Shown piece after piece: positions 21,233 to 28,975 of a stretch of 64,000 nt of DNA. Both the position numbers and the translations under genes were made by a program. The stretch covers positions 1,550,001 to 1,614,000 of the forward strand of contig NZ_CP041030.1 in the NCBI RefSeq assembly GCF_012224145.1, read 5' to 3'. Source of the stretch: Francisella sp. LA112445. GTDB taxonomy: Bacteria; Pseudomonadota; Gammaproteobacteria; Francisellales; Francisellaceae. Each line of letters starts with the position of its first letter. The first letter of the stretch is position 1. The notes under the pieces are model-generated. The model was given only the letters and a program-made list of their open reading frames with translations, did not search any database and was not told where the DNA came from.

Positions 21233-21292
21233 GTCATTGTGTCAGGCTTGACCACACAATCTAGCAAATAGCTTATCTATAAGCTATTTGCT
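21233..21292. repeat. GTCATT...CAGGCTTGACCAC...AATCT repeat plus hairpin
   Basis: 21233-21262 is a copy of the 30-bp imperfect palindrome also found in recC (25386-25415), at 32405-32432 and at 59714-59764. It is followed directly by a perfect 12-bp stem, AGCAAATAGCTT/AAGCTATTTGCT, with a 6-nt loop (21263-21292). No U tract follows, so this is not a standard terminator. It lies between the WYL gene and the DnaB-like gene. Confidence 0.75.
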
Positions 21293-21336
21293 CAAGTGCT
21301 ACTTTTAAGGATAGTAGGCTATGTTTTAAAACTTAT

Positions 21337-22251
21337 TTAAATACCTTTCAGATACTCTTCTAGCATACTTTTTAGAGAAGCATTTAGCGATTGTGGCTCT
21401 AAGACTTTGATATCAGGAAGCCATCTTTTGATAACTGGTAAAATCTCCATTTCATGACTAACTGTTACAGATATTACTAAACCATTTTCATCTTGCTTGA
21501 TAATCTTTTGCGTTGGTGAGCATGGTTTTCTAATCAAATATCTAGCTATCTCTTGAGAGACTTCTAACTTCACTTCAAATGGTTCATTGCTCTCTTGAAA
21601 CCACACATTTGTTGATTCTTTAAGCATCTTATTGATATTTCTAGTTATCTTAAAAGTTTGATCTGTGATAACTATATTACTGATACCTTTCAGATAGTAC
21701 TTTTTGACAATCTCATTATGTACAGCCATTAGATACCAAAAACCATCATAATTAATAATCTTCAAAGGTCTAGCTTTGACACTATAGCTAGCTTTATTTG
21801 AAGTATATTTGAACTGTACCCAAAGTTGCTGACTAATAGCCGATTCTAATTGTTTAAGCTCAGCTAAGTTTGCTGATACATCTTCTATATGTAGCTTTGC
21901 ATAGATTGGGTTATCTTGCTCGTTGGTGATTTTAGCTAATAGTTTTTTTGTCCGACTATAGAACTGCTCACCAACACTTTCAGCAAATTTATCAAGGATT
22001 TTAAGCACAAGAGAATCTTCAGTATTTAAGTTCTTCTCAAGTGTATAACCTTTGATAAAATACCATTTTCCCTTTTCCTTGTAGATTGGAAACATCGCTA
22101 GCCTTTCGCTAAAATCTCTTTGGATAGTTCGCACCGAGACATTAAACTCTTCAGCGATATCTTTACTAGCCACCCCCTGCCCTGTATTGAGAATATTTAG
22201 GATACTTACTAATCTTGTTAGGGTTTTGTCGTAGTCGTGTTTATATGGCAT
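21337..22251 (-). CDS. WYL-domain transcriptional regulator
   Basis: 304 aa. The N-terminal winged helix-turn-helix (ASKDIAEEFNVSVRTIQRDFSE, about 28-49) is followed by a WYL-type ligand domain (VQFKYTSNKASYSVKARPLKIINYDGFWYLMA) and a C-terminal WCX-like part (VKRWLPDIKVLEPQSL). WYL regulators such as those of BREX and CBASS loci bind palindromes at promoters and react to nucleic-acid ligands. It lies 10 bases after the PD-(D/E)XK gene and shares its promoter, which carries the GACA-N6-TGTC site; so it is the best candidate for binding all five island sites. Confidence 0.9.
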   Translation of the reverse strand: MPYKHDYDKTLTRLVSILNILNTGQGVASKDIAEEFNVSVRTIQRDFSERLAMFPIYKEKGKWYFIKGYTLEKNLNTEDSLVLKILDKFAESVGEQFYSRTKKLLAKITNEQDNPIYAKLHIEDVSANLAELKQLESAISQQLWVQFKYTSNKASYSVKARPLKIINYDGFWYLMAVHNEIVKKYYLKGISNIVITDQTFKITRNINKMLKESTNVWFQESNEPFEVKLEVSQEIARYLIRKPCSPTQKIIKQDENGLVISVTVSHEMEILPVIKRWLPDIKVLEPQSLNASLKSMLEEYLKGI

Positions 22252-22261
22252 TTTGGAGTTC

Positions 22262-23398
22262 CTATTTACTCACTTCTTTATAGATATTTTTTATTCCTTC
22301 ACGATTTCTGACTAAATATTCAATATCTTCTTTGACTCTATTGATAACTTCAGAATTTTCCATATTATCTATCTTGAAAGACTTATGCTTGAATATATAG
22401 TTTTTCGTAGTATACGATCTATACTCTAAACCTTTTCGAACTGGATAAGTAGCTCTTTCTCCAATTTCTTTAAATTTAAACCAAATATCTTTTAACTCAC
22501 CCAATATACTCTCAACATGTCTTGTTTTATCATTATACAGTACAACAAAATGACGATACTCATCACCTTGAATTTGTATACCAATAAAGAAATACTTATC
22601 AATTTTATACTTTATATCTACTAAACCTTTGCCATCTGTAAAGTCATGGGAAACAAAAATATTTTTATCATTATTCGGCTTACTCGTATACTCAACTTTA
22701 CTTTTTAACTTATCAAGTTTAGATAGTTCATCATATATAGCATAAGCAAAATCCTCATACAATCCTTTTAAAAATATATCGTGCATCTTAATCTCTCTTA
22801 GAGACTCTAAGTAGTATTTGTAACACTCTTCATTTTTATTATATAAGTTAGATATTTGGACTTCATTTATGTTGATTCTATCAATTATATTTTTTTTGAT
22901 ATCTGCTACAAACTTAACATAGTCAGCAATTAAAGACTGATGATACTGATCATCAACCTTTAGTTTCTTAAAAAAGTCCAATAAATCATCGTATGATAAT
23001 TTTTTCCAACCAATACCTTTTAATTCATCACCTGATATTTTGCTATCTTTTAGAGAGAGTAATACTAGCTTTTTATTTTCTACTTTTTTGAATTTATCAG
23101 TATATTTTTGTAGCTGCTCAATACTAGCAATACTTTTAACTTTATTCTCAATAAGAACAAGAGTATCACCAAGCTTAAAAGATATATCTATATTTTGTTT
23201 TTCTCTTTGGATTTTTTCTATTTTATTACTATTTGATAACTCTAATTTTTCTGAGAAAAACTTACCCATCTGCTCAAAATAAGTTTCTAATACCCAAGCT
23301 ATAAAGTTACTATGAAAAAGCTCTTTTGAACTTAACGACATATTAAATATTGGCGATCTTTTTAAATCATCTATCCAGTTACTTTCTATATTTCCCAT
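22262..23398 (-). CDS. PD-(D/E)XK nuclease family protein
   Basis: 378 aa. The N-terminal half matches the PDDEXK_4 type: SKELFHSNFIAWVLE, EKIQREKQNIDISF with the metal-binding Asp, LVLIENKVKSIASIEQLQKY with the Glu-x-Lys core, and KKLVLLSL. The C-terminal half is less familiar and may give DNA specificity. Such proteins occur often in defence islands as predicted DNA nucleases. It is the first gene of an operon with the WYL regulator, under promoter site e. Confidence 0.85.
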   Translation of the reverse strand: MGNIESNWIDDLKRSPIFNMSLSSKELFHSNFIAWVLETYFEQMGKFFSEKLELSNSNKIEKIQREKQNIDISFKLGDTLVLIENKVKSIASIEQLQKYTDKFKKVENKKLVLLSLKDSKISGDELKGIGWKKLSYDDLLDFFKKLKVDDQYHQSLIADYVKFVADIKKNIIDRININEVQISNLYNKNEECYKYYLESLREIKMHDIFLKGLYEDFAYAIYDELSKLDKLKSKVEYTSKPNNDKNIFVSHDFTDGKGLVDIKYKIDKYFFIGIQIQGDEYRHFVVLYNDKTRHVESILGELKDIWFKFKEIGERATYPVRKGLEYRSYTTKNYIFKHKSFKIDNMENSEVINRVKEDIEYLVRNREGIKNIYKEVSK

Positions 23399-23432
23399 AA
23401 CTTTTCAATCTCCTTTAAAACATCTACAATCC

Positions 23433-23465
23433 ATAATACACCACAGCCCAGACAATATCATGTCG
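23433..23465 (-). promoter_or_regulatory. Island promoter/operator site e (nuclease-WYL operon)
   Basis: Minus-strand site CGACATGATATTGTCT (23465-23450), 11 bases, then TATTAT (23438-23433). Both half-sites are kept, but the spacer differs most from the other copies. If the WYL protein binds here, it controls its own operon. Confidence 0.62.
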
Positions 23466-23486
23466 TAAATTTTTATTTTGATAGGA

Positions 23487-23783
23487 TTAATCCAGCTCAA
23501 CAAAATTAAAATTAACAAATGTAAAACCATGCTCATTACGATTACGCGTTAATGTCATTTCTGATTTTGAAACAGATACCGCATTTATAACTAACTGCTT
23601 AAGTTCATCATCTGTTAGCTTATCTACATCTTCACTAACAAATATCATACTCTCTGCAAGTATATAGTCCCGTTCCAATAGCTGATATAACACATCATAT
23701 TTATCTATAGTTACTTGGTTTGATGACAAAATGACTGTTTCATCGTCTACTGGTACATTTTCAAACTTATCTACTGTATCTAT
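23487..23783 (-). CDS. Small unknown protein, probable ATA start
   Basis: The frame is open from 23816 to the stop at 23487 and contains no ATG or GTG that could serve as the start. AAAAAAGGAT ends 7 bases before ATA at 23783, which would give a 98-aa protein beginning M-DTVDKFENVPVDDETV; the next usable start is TTG at 23729 (80 aa) with no Shine-Dalgarno. The protein is acidic, with a helical middle (DKYDVLYQLLERDYILAES) and end GFTFVNFNFVELD. Family unknown. The ATA may be a rare start or a mutated ATG. It has its own island promoter (site d). Confidence 0.6.
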   Translation of the reverse strand: MDTVDKFENVPVDDETVILSSNQVTIDKYDVLYQLLERDYILAESMIFVSEDVDKLTDDELKQLVINAVSVSKSEMTLTRNRNEHGFTFVNFNFVELD

Positions 23784-23824
23784 ATATTTATCCTTTTTTG
23801 AAAAAATAAAATATCTTTACATAA

Positions 23825-23857
23825 AATATAACGCATCAAAATGACATCTTTATGTCG
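23825..23857 (-). promoter_or_regulatory. Island promoter/operator site d (98-codon gene)
   Basis: Minus-strand site CGACATAAAGATGTCA (23857-23842), 11 bases, then TATATT (23830-23825). The site lies 3 bases from the end of the FUSC-like gene, so that gene and recC upstream are not controlled by it. Confidence 0.68.
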
Positions 23858-23860
23858 CAA

Positions 23861-24388
23861 CTAACTAGTCCGTATCTTAAAAATCCTACTTATAAATATA
23901 AAAAATAAAGCTATTGCTGTACCACTAAAAGTCTCTATCAAACGCAAACCTGTATTTACAAAAGGAGAATAAGTTGGTTGATATAAACCTAAGGCTACTA
24001 TCACACCAGCATTAGCACTACTCATTTTCACAGCATTCTCAAGACCAATGCTTGCTGTAATAAAAACGCTAATAGCCACAGCTAAAATCATCACCAAATA
24101 ATAATATCCGAATATAGATGTAAATATAAAAGCCGTAATTCCGCCAATAACTGATCCTACAAAGATTTGGAAAGCTGCTGAATAAGAGTCTTTAACACTT
24201 AGCTGTAATATTGTAGATACAGTGATCAAACACCAGAATCCTCCGATGATCGACTGCCCTCCATGTAGTAAATTAGATACATAGAAACCAAATAAAAAGC
24301 ATAAACATGCCGCTATTGCAATTTCAAAACTTATATAAATGTTTTTGCACAATTGTAAAAGATCAAGATTCTTATATTTAATTTTCAT
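23861..24388 (-). CDS. FUSC-like (aromatic acid exporter-type) membrane protein
   Basis: 175 aa with about five membrane helices (IAIAACLCFLFGFYVSNLL, FWCLITVSTILQLS, YYYLVMILAVAISVFITASI, and one at the C-terminus, ETFSGTAIALFFIFISRIF). The plan is the membrane half of the FUSC / fusaric-acid-resistance-like family; the large cytoplasmic domain is absent, which makes it a short version. The substrate is unknown. Its start overlaps the recC stop by 11 bases, so it is probably co-transcribed with recC. Confidence 0.78.
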   Translation of the reverse strand: MKIKYKNLDLLQLCKNIYISFEIAIAACLCFLFGFYVSNLLHGGQSIIGGFWCLITVSTILQLSVKDSYSAAFQIFVGSVIGGITAFIFTSIFGYYYLVMILAVAISVFITASIGLENAVKMSSANAGVIVALGLYQPTYSPFVNTGLRLIETFSGTAIALFFIFISRIFKIRTS

Positions 24389-27300
24389 TTATTATCCTAA
24401 AAAAGTCTCTATAAATTTCTTCCCCTTCAAAATCTTCTATTTTGGGGAGCTTTGTATAGAAAAGTTTAAAATACTTATCTTTATCTAATGATTTATGATT
24501 TCTTTCATTAGAAATAACTTCATCCCATGAATCCTGTTTTTGTTTATCTGACTTTTTATATTTCTTACCATAACTCTCTCCATCTGCAAACAAAGCTTCT
24601 GCTAAAGATAAATAAATAAGCTTTGGTTGGTCTACTATTTGCATAGCATTTCGGACATAATGCTCTAACTTCTCTTTTGCATTAGAGTATAAAATTTGAG
24701 GTAATTCAAAAGGATCTGTCTTTTTATTTTTATCCAAACAATGATAAACAGCAAATATATCTTTTTGCTCATGGTATGCTACTAATAAAGCTGTCAAATA
24801 TAACTCAAACTTATGTTTTATGCTAAATGTAGAAGTTGTATGTAGTAAGACTTGATTATTATTAATATAACAGTTTGTCTCTAACTCTAACCCAAGTATT
24901 TCTTTTTGAAAATATTTACTCTCATAATTTGCCAAATCCAGTGAATCTAATAGTTTTTGAATATTTTCAACTTCTAAATCAATCTCATCATCAGTTAATA
25001 TAGAATCTGGAAATTTACCACTTAATTTTGCAGTTTTTCTTGTTAAGCTTATATCTTTGTTCTCTTTCAAAACATCAAACAGCTCTTGCTTTAATCTATG
25101 TTTTTCAAGACCATTAATATCAAAAGGTTCGCTATCTTCTAACTCTTCAAAATTATCTTCAAGATACAAATCTAAACTATAGTTTGCATATGCTTTTAAA
25201 GGATTTTCAAAAACCTTAGCTAATTTAGATATTGTTAGACTTTGTGGTAGTTTAGTAGTTAAACTAAAGCTATCGTCACTCTTACGCAGGTAAGAATCTT
25301 TTAAACTTATTTTATCACTACTGAGATGCTCTCGGTCACTGAGCGGAGTCGAATGTGCGCGGGTATGACTATGCTTTTTATTGATAGATTCCGTGGTCAC
25401 GCCTGACGGAATGACAGAGTTATTAGCATTCCCCTTCGCTTCGTGAAGGGGTGGATTGCGTAAGCAAGACGGGGTAGTTTTTTTAAAATCATAAAAAGGC
25501 TTTGATTCTGCCTGTAATAAATTAAGCCAAGCATTATCATAGCTTCTGTACTCTTCAGAATAGCATTTTGGACTAAAAGCATGTAATGGATATTCTTTTA
25601 TATCTTCATCTTGCCAACTATAATTTGCTTGTAAATAACTAATTAATTCCTTAAGAACTAAGCTAGACTGTTGCTCAACATTAGTCTTAACACTTCTACC
25701 TAGATAACTAAAATATAGATAATCTCGTGCTGATAATATCGCTTCTAAGAATAAATACCTATCATCATCACGTTTAGTTCTATCACAAGCTCTTCTACCT
25801 AGCCTTGCCATTAGATCAAAACTAATTGCTGACTCTTGGCGTGGAAATTTACCATTATTTAAGCCAAGCATCGCCACAACCTTAAATGGTATACTTCGCA
25901 TTGGCGTCATTGAGCAGAAAGTAACTTTACCATTAAGAAAGTGGTTATTAATAATTGGCTCAGATAACTGCGAGATTAAACAATATCTAATAGTATATAA
26001 ATCAATAAGTATATTAGCAGATATTTCTTTAGCAGTCTCAACTGTCCTAGCTATAATATTATTTATTTTTTTAGCTATGTATTGCTCTTCTTGCGTGATA
26101 TCAAAAACATTATCAAACATCTCTAAAAGATAGCTATGCCAATCTTCAAGACTTCTAGTTTCAAGTAGTTCCTCAGAGTAAGCTGCTAAAAGCTCTAATA
26201 ACTCATATAGTCCGCCTAATTCAGCTACTTCACTACCCTCGATAATAGGTATAGTCATCAAACTATCATTAATAATATAGTTTTCATCACTATAGCTAAA
26301 TCCTAGCATTAACCTCTTCAGACCCCAGCTCCATGAGAATGTCTCACCATCATTTCTATGATGGATACACGCCCCTTTTAACCAATAGCGTATAGTTTCT
26401 AACTGCTCATTTGAGATTTTAAATTTATGCTGAATTGCTGGAACTGATAAGTAATCTAATATTTTATTAACCTCAAAATCACTCTCTGGCAACTGCAGAA
26501 GTTCTATAAAACTAGCAGCTAATGGCTCTGAATCAAGTAGTGTTCTATCTGCTATTGAACACGGTAGTTTTTTATCTTCCGCATATCTAGAGAAAACACT
26601 ATCAATATATGGTGAATAATCCTCAATATTCGGACACATTACCAAAATATCGCGAGGCTTAATATCAGGATTATCATTTATCATATCCAAGAGCCTATCA
26701 TGCAGCACTTGTACTTCTCTAAGAGGACTATGACAGGAGTTGATACTTATTGATATATCTTTTTGTTGTGAGTAGTTTTGACAATCAAGCTCAAGTAAGT
26801 TACGTTGTAAACTGACTAATTGGCTTTGATTATTATATTCAAGCTTTTCAAAATTCAAACAATCCTTATCAAACTTCTCAAATACTTCTAGCTCATTTTT
26901 TTCTTCATTATCTAATAACTCATTAAAGAACTCTTTGCCCTGCTGACCAAAATTTGCTAAAAGTGGCTGTATCTCATAATCATCATTATCTAACCAAGCA
27001 GAAACTTTATCTTTCTTCAAATCATACCAATATTCACTACATGGATTAATATACAAAATATTCACATCAATGTGCTTAGCTAATGCAAATATAAAATTAA
27101 GATTTTTCTTTGAAATACTATTTATACCAAAAATATAGATACTCTTAGGAACATTTATATTCTTCAGACTTTCTTTGCTTAATAACTCTAATGCTTGAGC
27201 TTGTATTTTATATGGAGTTGCTGGAATCTCTGCAACCAGTCTTTGCCAGAGTTGCATTTGCCAAGGCTCATCTATTTCTTCTCTAGCAGGATTTAAAAGT

Positions 27301-27740
27301 TTGTTTTGTTCCCAAGCTTCTAACCAATCAGTACGATAAGCTAGATATTTTGAAAAAACTTCAGCTATTTTTGCTGATAATTGATATTTTTTTAGATCAC
27401 TATTTTTATAATATTCTTTAAGCTTATCATTATCAATATCATCTAAATGTTTAAAAACTCGCCAAGCTAATATATCTTTTGTATAAGCTTTTTTATATTC
27501 ATGTTTATTAGTCAGCTCATAGCAAATATCTAAGATATAACCATTAATCATGTCATACTTGAGATTCATGGCAATATCTCGTGTTTCTGCTAACTGCATA
27601 CTCAACCAGTGTTGCATACCACGACTACCAACTATCAGTTGTGTTGGTATAAATAGATCTTTTTCTTCAAGATCTAAGAGCTTAGATAAAACTCTAACCA
27701 AATACTCTAGCTTATTTGATGGATAGGTATATAGTGACAT
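24378..27740 (-). CDS. recC: Exodeoxyribonuclease V subunit gamma RecC
   Basis: 1120 aa. RecC recognises Chi and splits the DNA strands within RecBCD. The N-terminus (LYTYPSNKLEYLVRVLSKLL, then VGSRGMQHWLSMQLAE) is typical, as are VTFCSMTPMRSIPFKVVAMLG and DLMARLGRRACDRTKRDDDRYLFLE. Residues ~752-800 do not look like RecC: they translate two palindromic intergenic repeats inserted in frame (nucleotides 25386-25483). The flanking RecC sequence resumes at LPQSLTISKLAKVFENPLKA. The insert lies between the helicase-like part and the C-terminal domain, so it may be tolerated as a loop. Confidence 0.95.
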   Translation of the reverse strand: MSLYTYPSNKLEYLVRVLSKLLDLEEKDLFIPTQLIVGSRGMQHWLSMQLAETRDIAMNLKYDMINGYILDICYELTNKHEYKKAYTKDILAWRVFKHLDDIDNDKLKEYYKNSDLKKYQLSAKIAEVFSKYLAYRTDWLEAWEQNKLLNPAREEIDEPWQMQLWQRLVAEIPATPYKIQAQALELLSKESLKNINVPKSIYIFGINSISKKNLNFIFALAKHIDVNILYINPCSEYWYDLKKDKVSAWLDNDDYEIQPLLANFGQQGKEFFNELLDNEEKNELEVFEKFDKDCLNFEKLEYNNQSQLVSLQRNLLELDCQNYSQQKDISISINSCHSPLREVQVLHDRLLDMINDNPDIKPRDILVMCPNIEDYSPYIDSVFSRYAEDKKLPCSIADRTLLDSEPLAASFIELLQLPESDFEVNKILDYLSVPAIQHKFKISNEQLETIRYWLKGACIHHRNDGETFSWSWGLKRLMLGFSYSDENYIINDSLMTIPIIEGSEVAELGGLYELLELLAAYSEELLETRSLEDWHSYLLEMFDNVFDITQEEQYIAKKINNIIARTVETAKEISANILIDLYTIRYCLISQLSEPIINNHFLNGKVTFCSMTPMRSIPFKVVAMLGLNNGKFPRQESAISFDLMARLGRRACDRTKRDDDRYLFLEAILSARDYLYFSYLGRSVKTNVEQQSSLVLKELISYLQANYSWQDEDIKEYPLHAFSPKCYSEEYRSYDNAWLNLLQAESKPFYDFKKTTPSCLRNPPLHEAKGNANNSVIPSGVTTESINKKHSHTRAHSTPLSDREHLSSDKISLKDSYLRKSDDSFSLTTKLPQSLTISKLAKVFENPLKAYANYSLDLYLEDNFEELEDSEPFDINGLEKHRLKQELFDVLKENKDISLTRKTAKLSGKFPDSILTDDEIDLEVENIQKLLDSLDLANYESKYFQKEILGLELETNCYINNNQVLLHTTSTFSIKHKFELYLTALLVAYHEQKDIFAVYHCLDKNKKTDPFELPQILYSNAKEKLEHYVRNAMQIVDQPKLIYLSLAEALFADGESYGKKYKKSDKQKQDSWDEVISNERNHKSLDKDKYFKLFYTKLPKIEDFEGEEIYRDFFRIINEN
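25386..25483. repeat. Two palindromic repeats inserted in frame in recC
   Basis: 25386-25415 is the 30-bp imperfect palindrome of the GTCATTCCG...CGGAATCT type, translated in recC as VIPSGVTTES. 25428-25483 is the unit ACTACCCCG...GAAGGGGAATG (minus orientation) with the stem CCCCTTC/GAAGGGG, matching the intergenic copy at 18101-18153. Together with flanks they add roughly 50-70 codons without breaking the frame. Confidence 0.85.
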
Positions 27741-27937
27741 ATATAAAATACTTCAATTAAATAATAAGAATATTCTTGATATAATACCCTTTGTCTATTA
27801 ATAATAAAAATTCTATCAAATGTATTTAGAAAAATATAAATTTATTGACCTTTTTGCTGATATCGCAGGAATAAGAATACCTATAATTCGATCTCCACAT
27901 ATATACAATGTACATTTTACTAAAAGGCTAAATTGAG

Positions 27938-28702
27938 ATGAGTACAAGTAAACATGAGAATTATGAAATTCTAAATTTAATAGGTTATGGCTTATCTAAA
28001 TTTGATAATGACTTTACAAAAGAATTTGGCTTTTCTACTAAAACAGATTTTTATAACTTTTGTGTCAAAAATAAAATAGCAAAAACTACAGGTGTGATCA
28101 AAAATAGAATGGACTTATTTGATCCATTCTTTCCAAATCCTCGAAAAGGCTGGTGGCAAAAAGGTAATACATATATTCATAGAAAAGTTTTAATTGATAG
28201 TTTATTTGGGAATGAAAATGTTAAAGAATTTGTAAGTACTCTTAAATTTTATATGAAGAAGAACTTTAAAATTAAAGACATAAGCAGTAATATAAAACCA
28301 ATATCTCAAACTAGATTCAAAAAATTACAAGAGACAGGCTTAGAAGCTGAACTTTACTTTATAAATAACTATAATTCGATAGATATTTTTAGAGATGGCA
28401 TACTTGAAGATGCAAGACTCTATGGAGATGGTTATGATTTTCAAGTAGATGTCGGAAATGATTTTTATTTAGCTGAAATTAAAGGTATTAGAGAGAAAAA
28501 AGGAACATTTAGACTCACAGAAAAAGAGTACAGAAAAGCATTGGAATATAAAGATAATTACATAGTAACTCTAATCATGAATCTGAATAATTCTCCAAGG
28601 ATACTATCTATAGAAAACCCCATCAAAAACCTTTCTTTTGAAGAAAAGATAATAATGTCAAAATCAACAAAAGAATACCACCTATTAAAACCCATATGCT
28701 AA
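27938..28702 (+). CDS. DUF3883-type PD-(D/E)XK nuclease-like protein
   Basis: 254 aa. The C-terminal part (YGDGYDFQVDVGNDFYLAEIKG, about 168-189, then GTFRLTEKEYRKALEYKDNYIV) fits the DUF3883 domain found at the ends of restriction and helicase proteins, with a PD-(D/E)XK core (Asp ... Glu-x-Lys). The N-terminal half is novel to me (DLFDPFFPNPRKGWWQKGNTYI). It is probably a DNA-cutting or DNA-sensing protein. It overlaps the next small gene by 7 bases and is followed by a broken NgoFVII-like gene, so this is a second restriction locus beside recC. Confidence 0.75.
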   Translation: MSTSKHENYEILNLIGYGLSKFDNDFTKEFGFSTKTDFYNFCVKNKIAKTTGVIKNRMDLFDPFFPNPRKGWWQKGNTYIHRKVLIDSLFGNENVKEFVSTLKFYMKKNFKIKDISSNIKPISQTRFKKLQETGLEAELYFINNYNSIDIFRDGILEDARLYGDGYDFQVDVGNDFYLAEIKGIREKKGTFRLTEKEYRKALEYKDNYIVTLIMNLNNSPRILSIENPIKNLSFEEKIIMSKSTKEYHLLKPIC

Positions 28703-28944
28703 ATTTTCAAAAGAAATTAAAAATTTTCCTAGACATACTTTCTCAGAATAGAGAATCATATGCAGATAGTTTTAATGATGATATTTATATTATTAGCGAA
28801 AATTATGATTATCTATTTTTAGAAAAACTAAATTCAGAAGAAGAAATAAAAAATTGGATTAACAAATTAAAAAGTAGAATAGTCATGAGTGAAGATGATG
28901 CCTTATTAGAAGATATAGTAGATGATTATATAATGTGTGGATAG
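28696..28944 (+). CDS. Small acidic protein coupled to the DUF3883 nuclease
   Basis: 82 aa, strongly acidic at the C-terminus (MSEDDALLEDIVDDYIMCG), helical, no signal peptide. The ATG overlaps the upstream stop (ATGCTAA), so the two are translated together. I do not recognise the family. Small acidic partners of nucleases are often inhibitors or immunity proteins, but here that is only a guess from size, charge and position. Confidence 0.65.
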   Translation: MLNFQKKLKIFLDILSQNRESYADSFNDDIYIISENYDYLFLEKLNSEEEIKNWINKLKSRIVMSEDDALLEDIVDDYIMCG

Positions 28945-28975
28945 CTTCTTCATATACATAAAAAGTTCTTTAATT

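Noticed and set aside
21263-21292. 12-bp hairpin as intrinsic terminator of the DnaB-like transcript or of another gene
   Set aside because: No U tract on either side, and it abuts a dispersed repeat; it more likely belongs to the repeat.
15486-23857. The shared GACA-N6-TGTC sites as SOS (LexA) boxes
   Set aside because: The gammaproteobacterial LexA box is CTGT-N8-ACAG; the half-sites here have other sequence and spacing.
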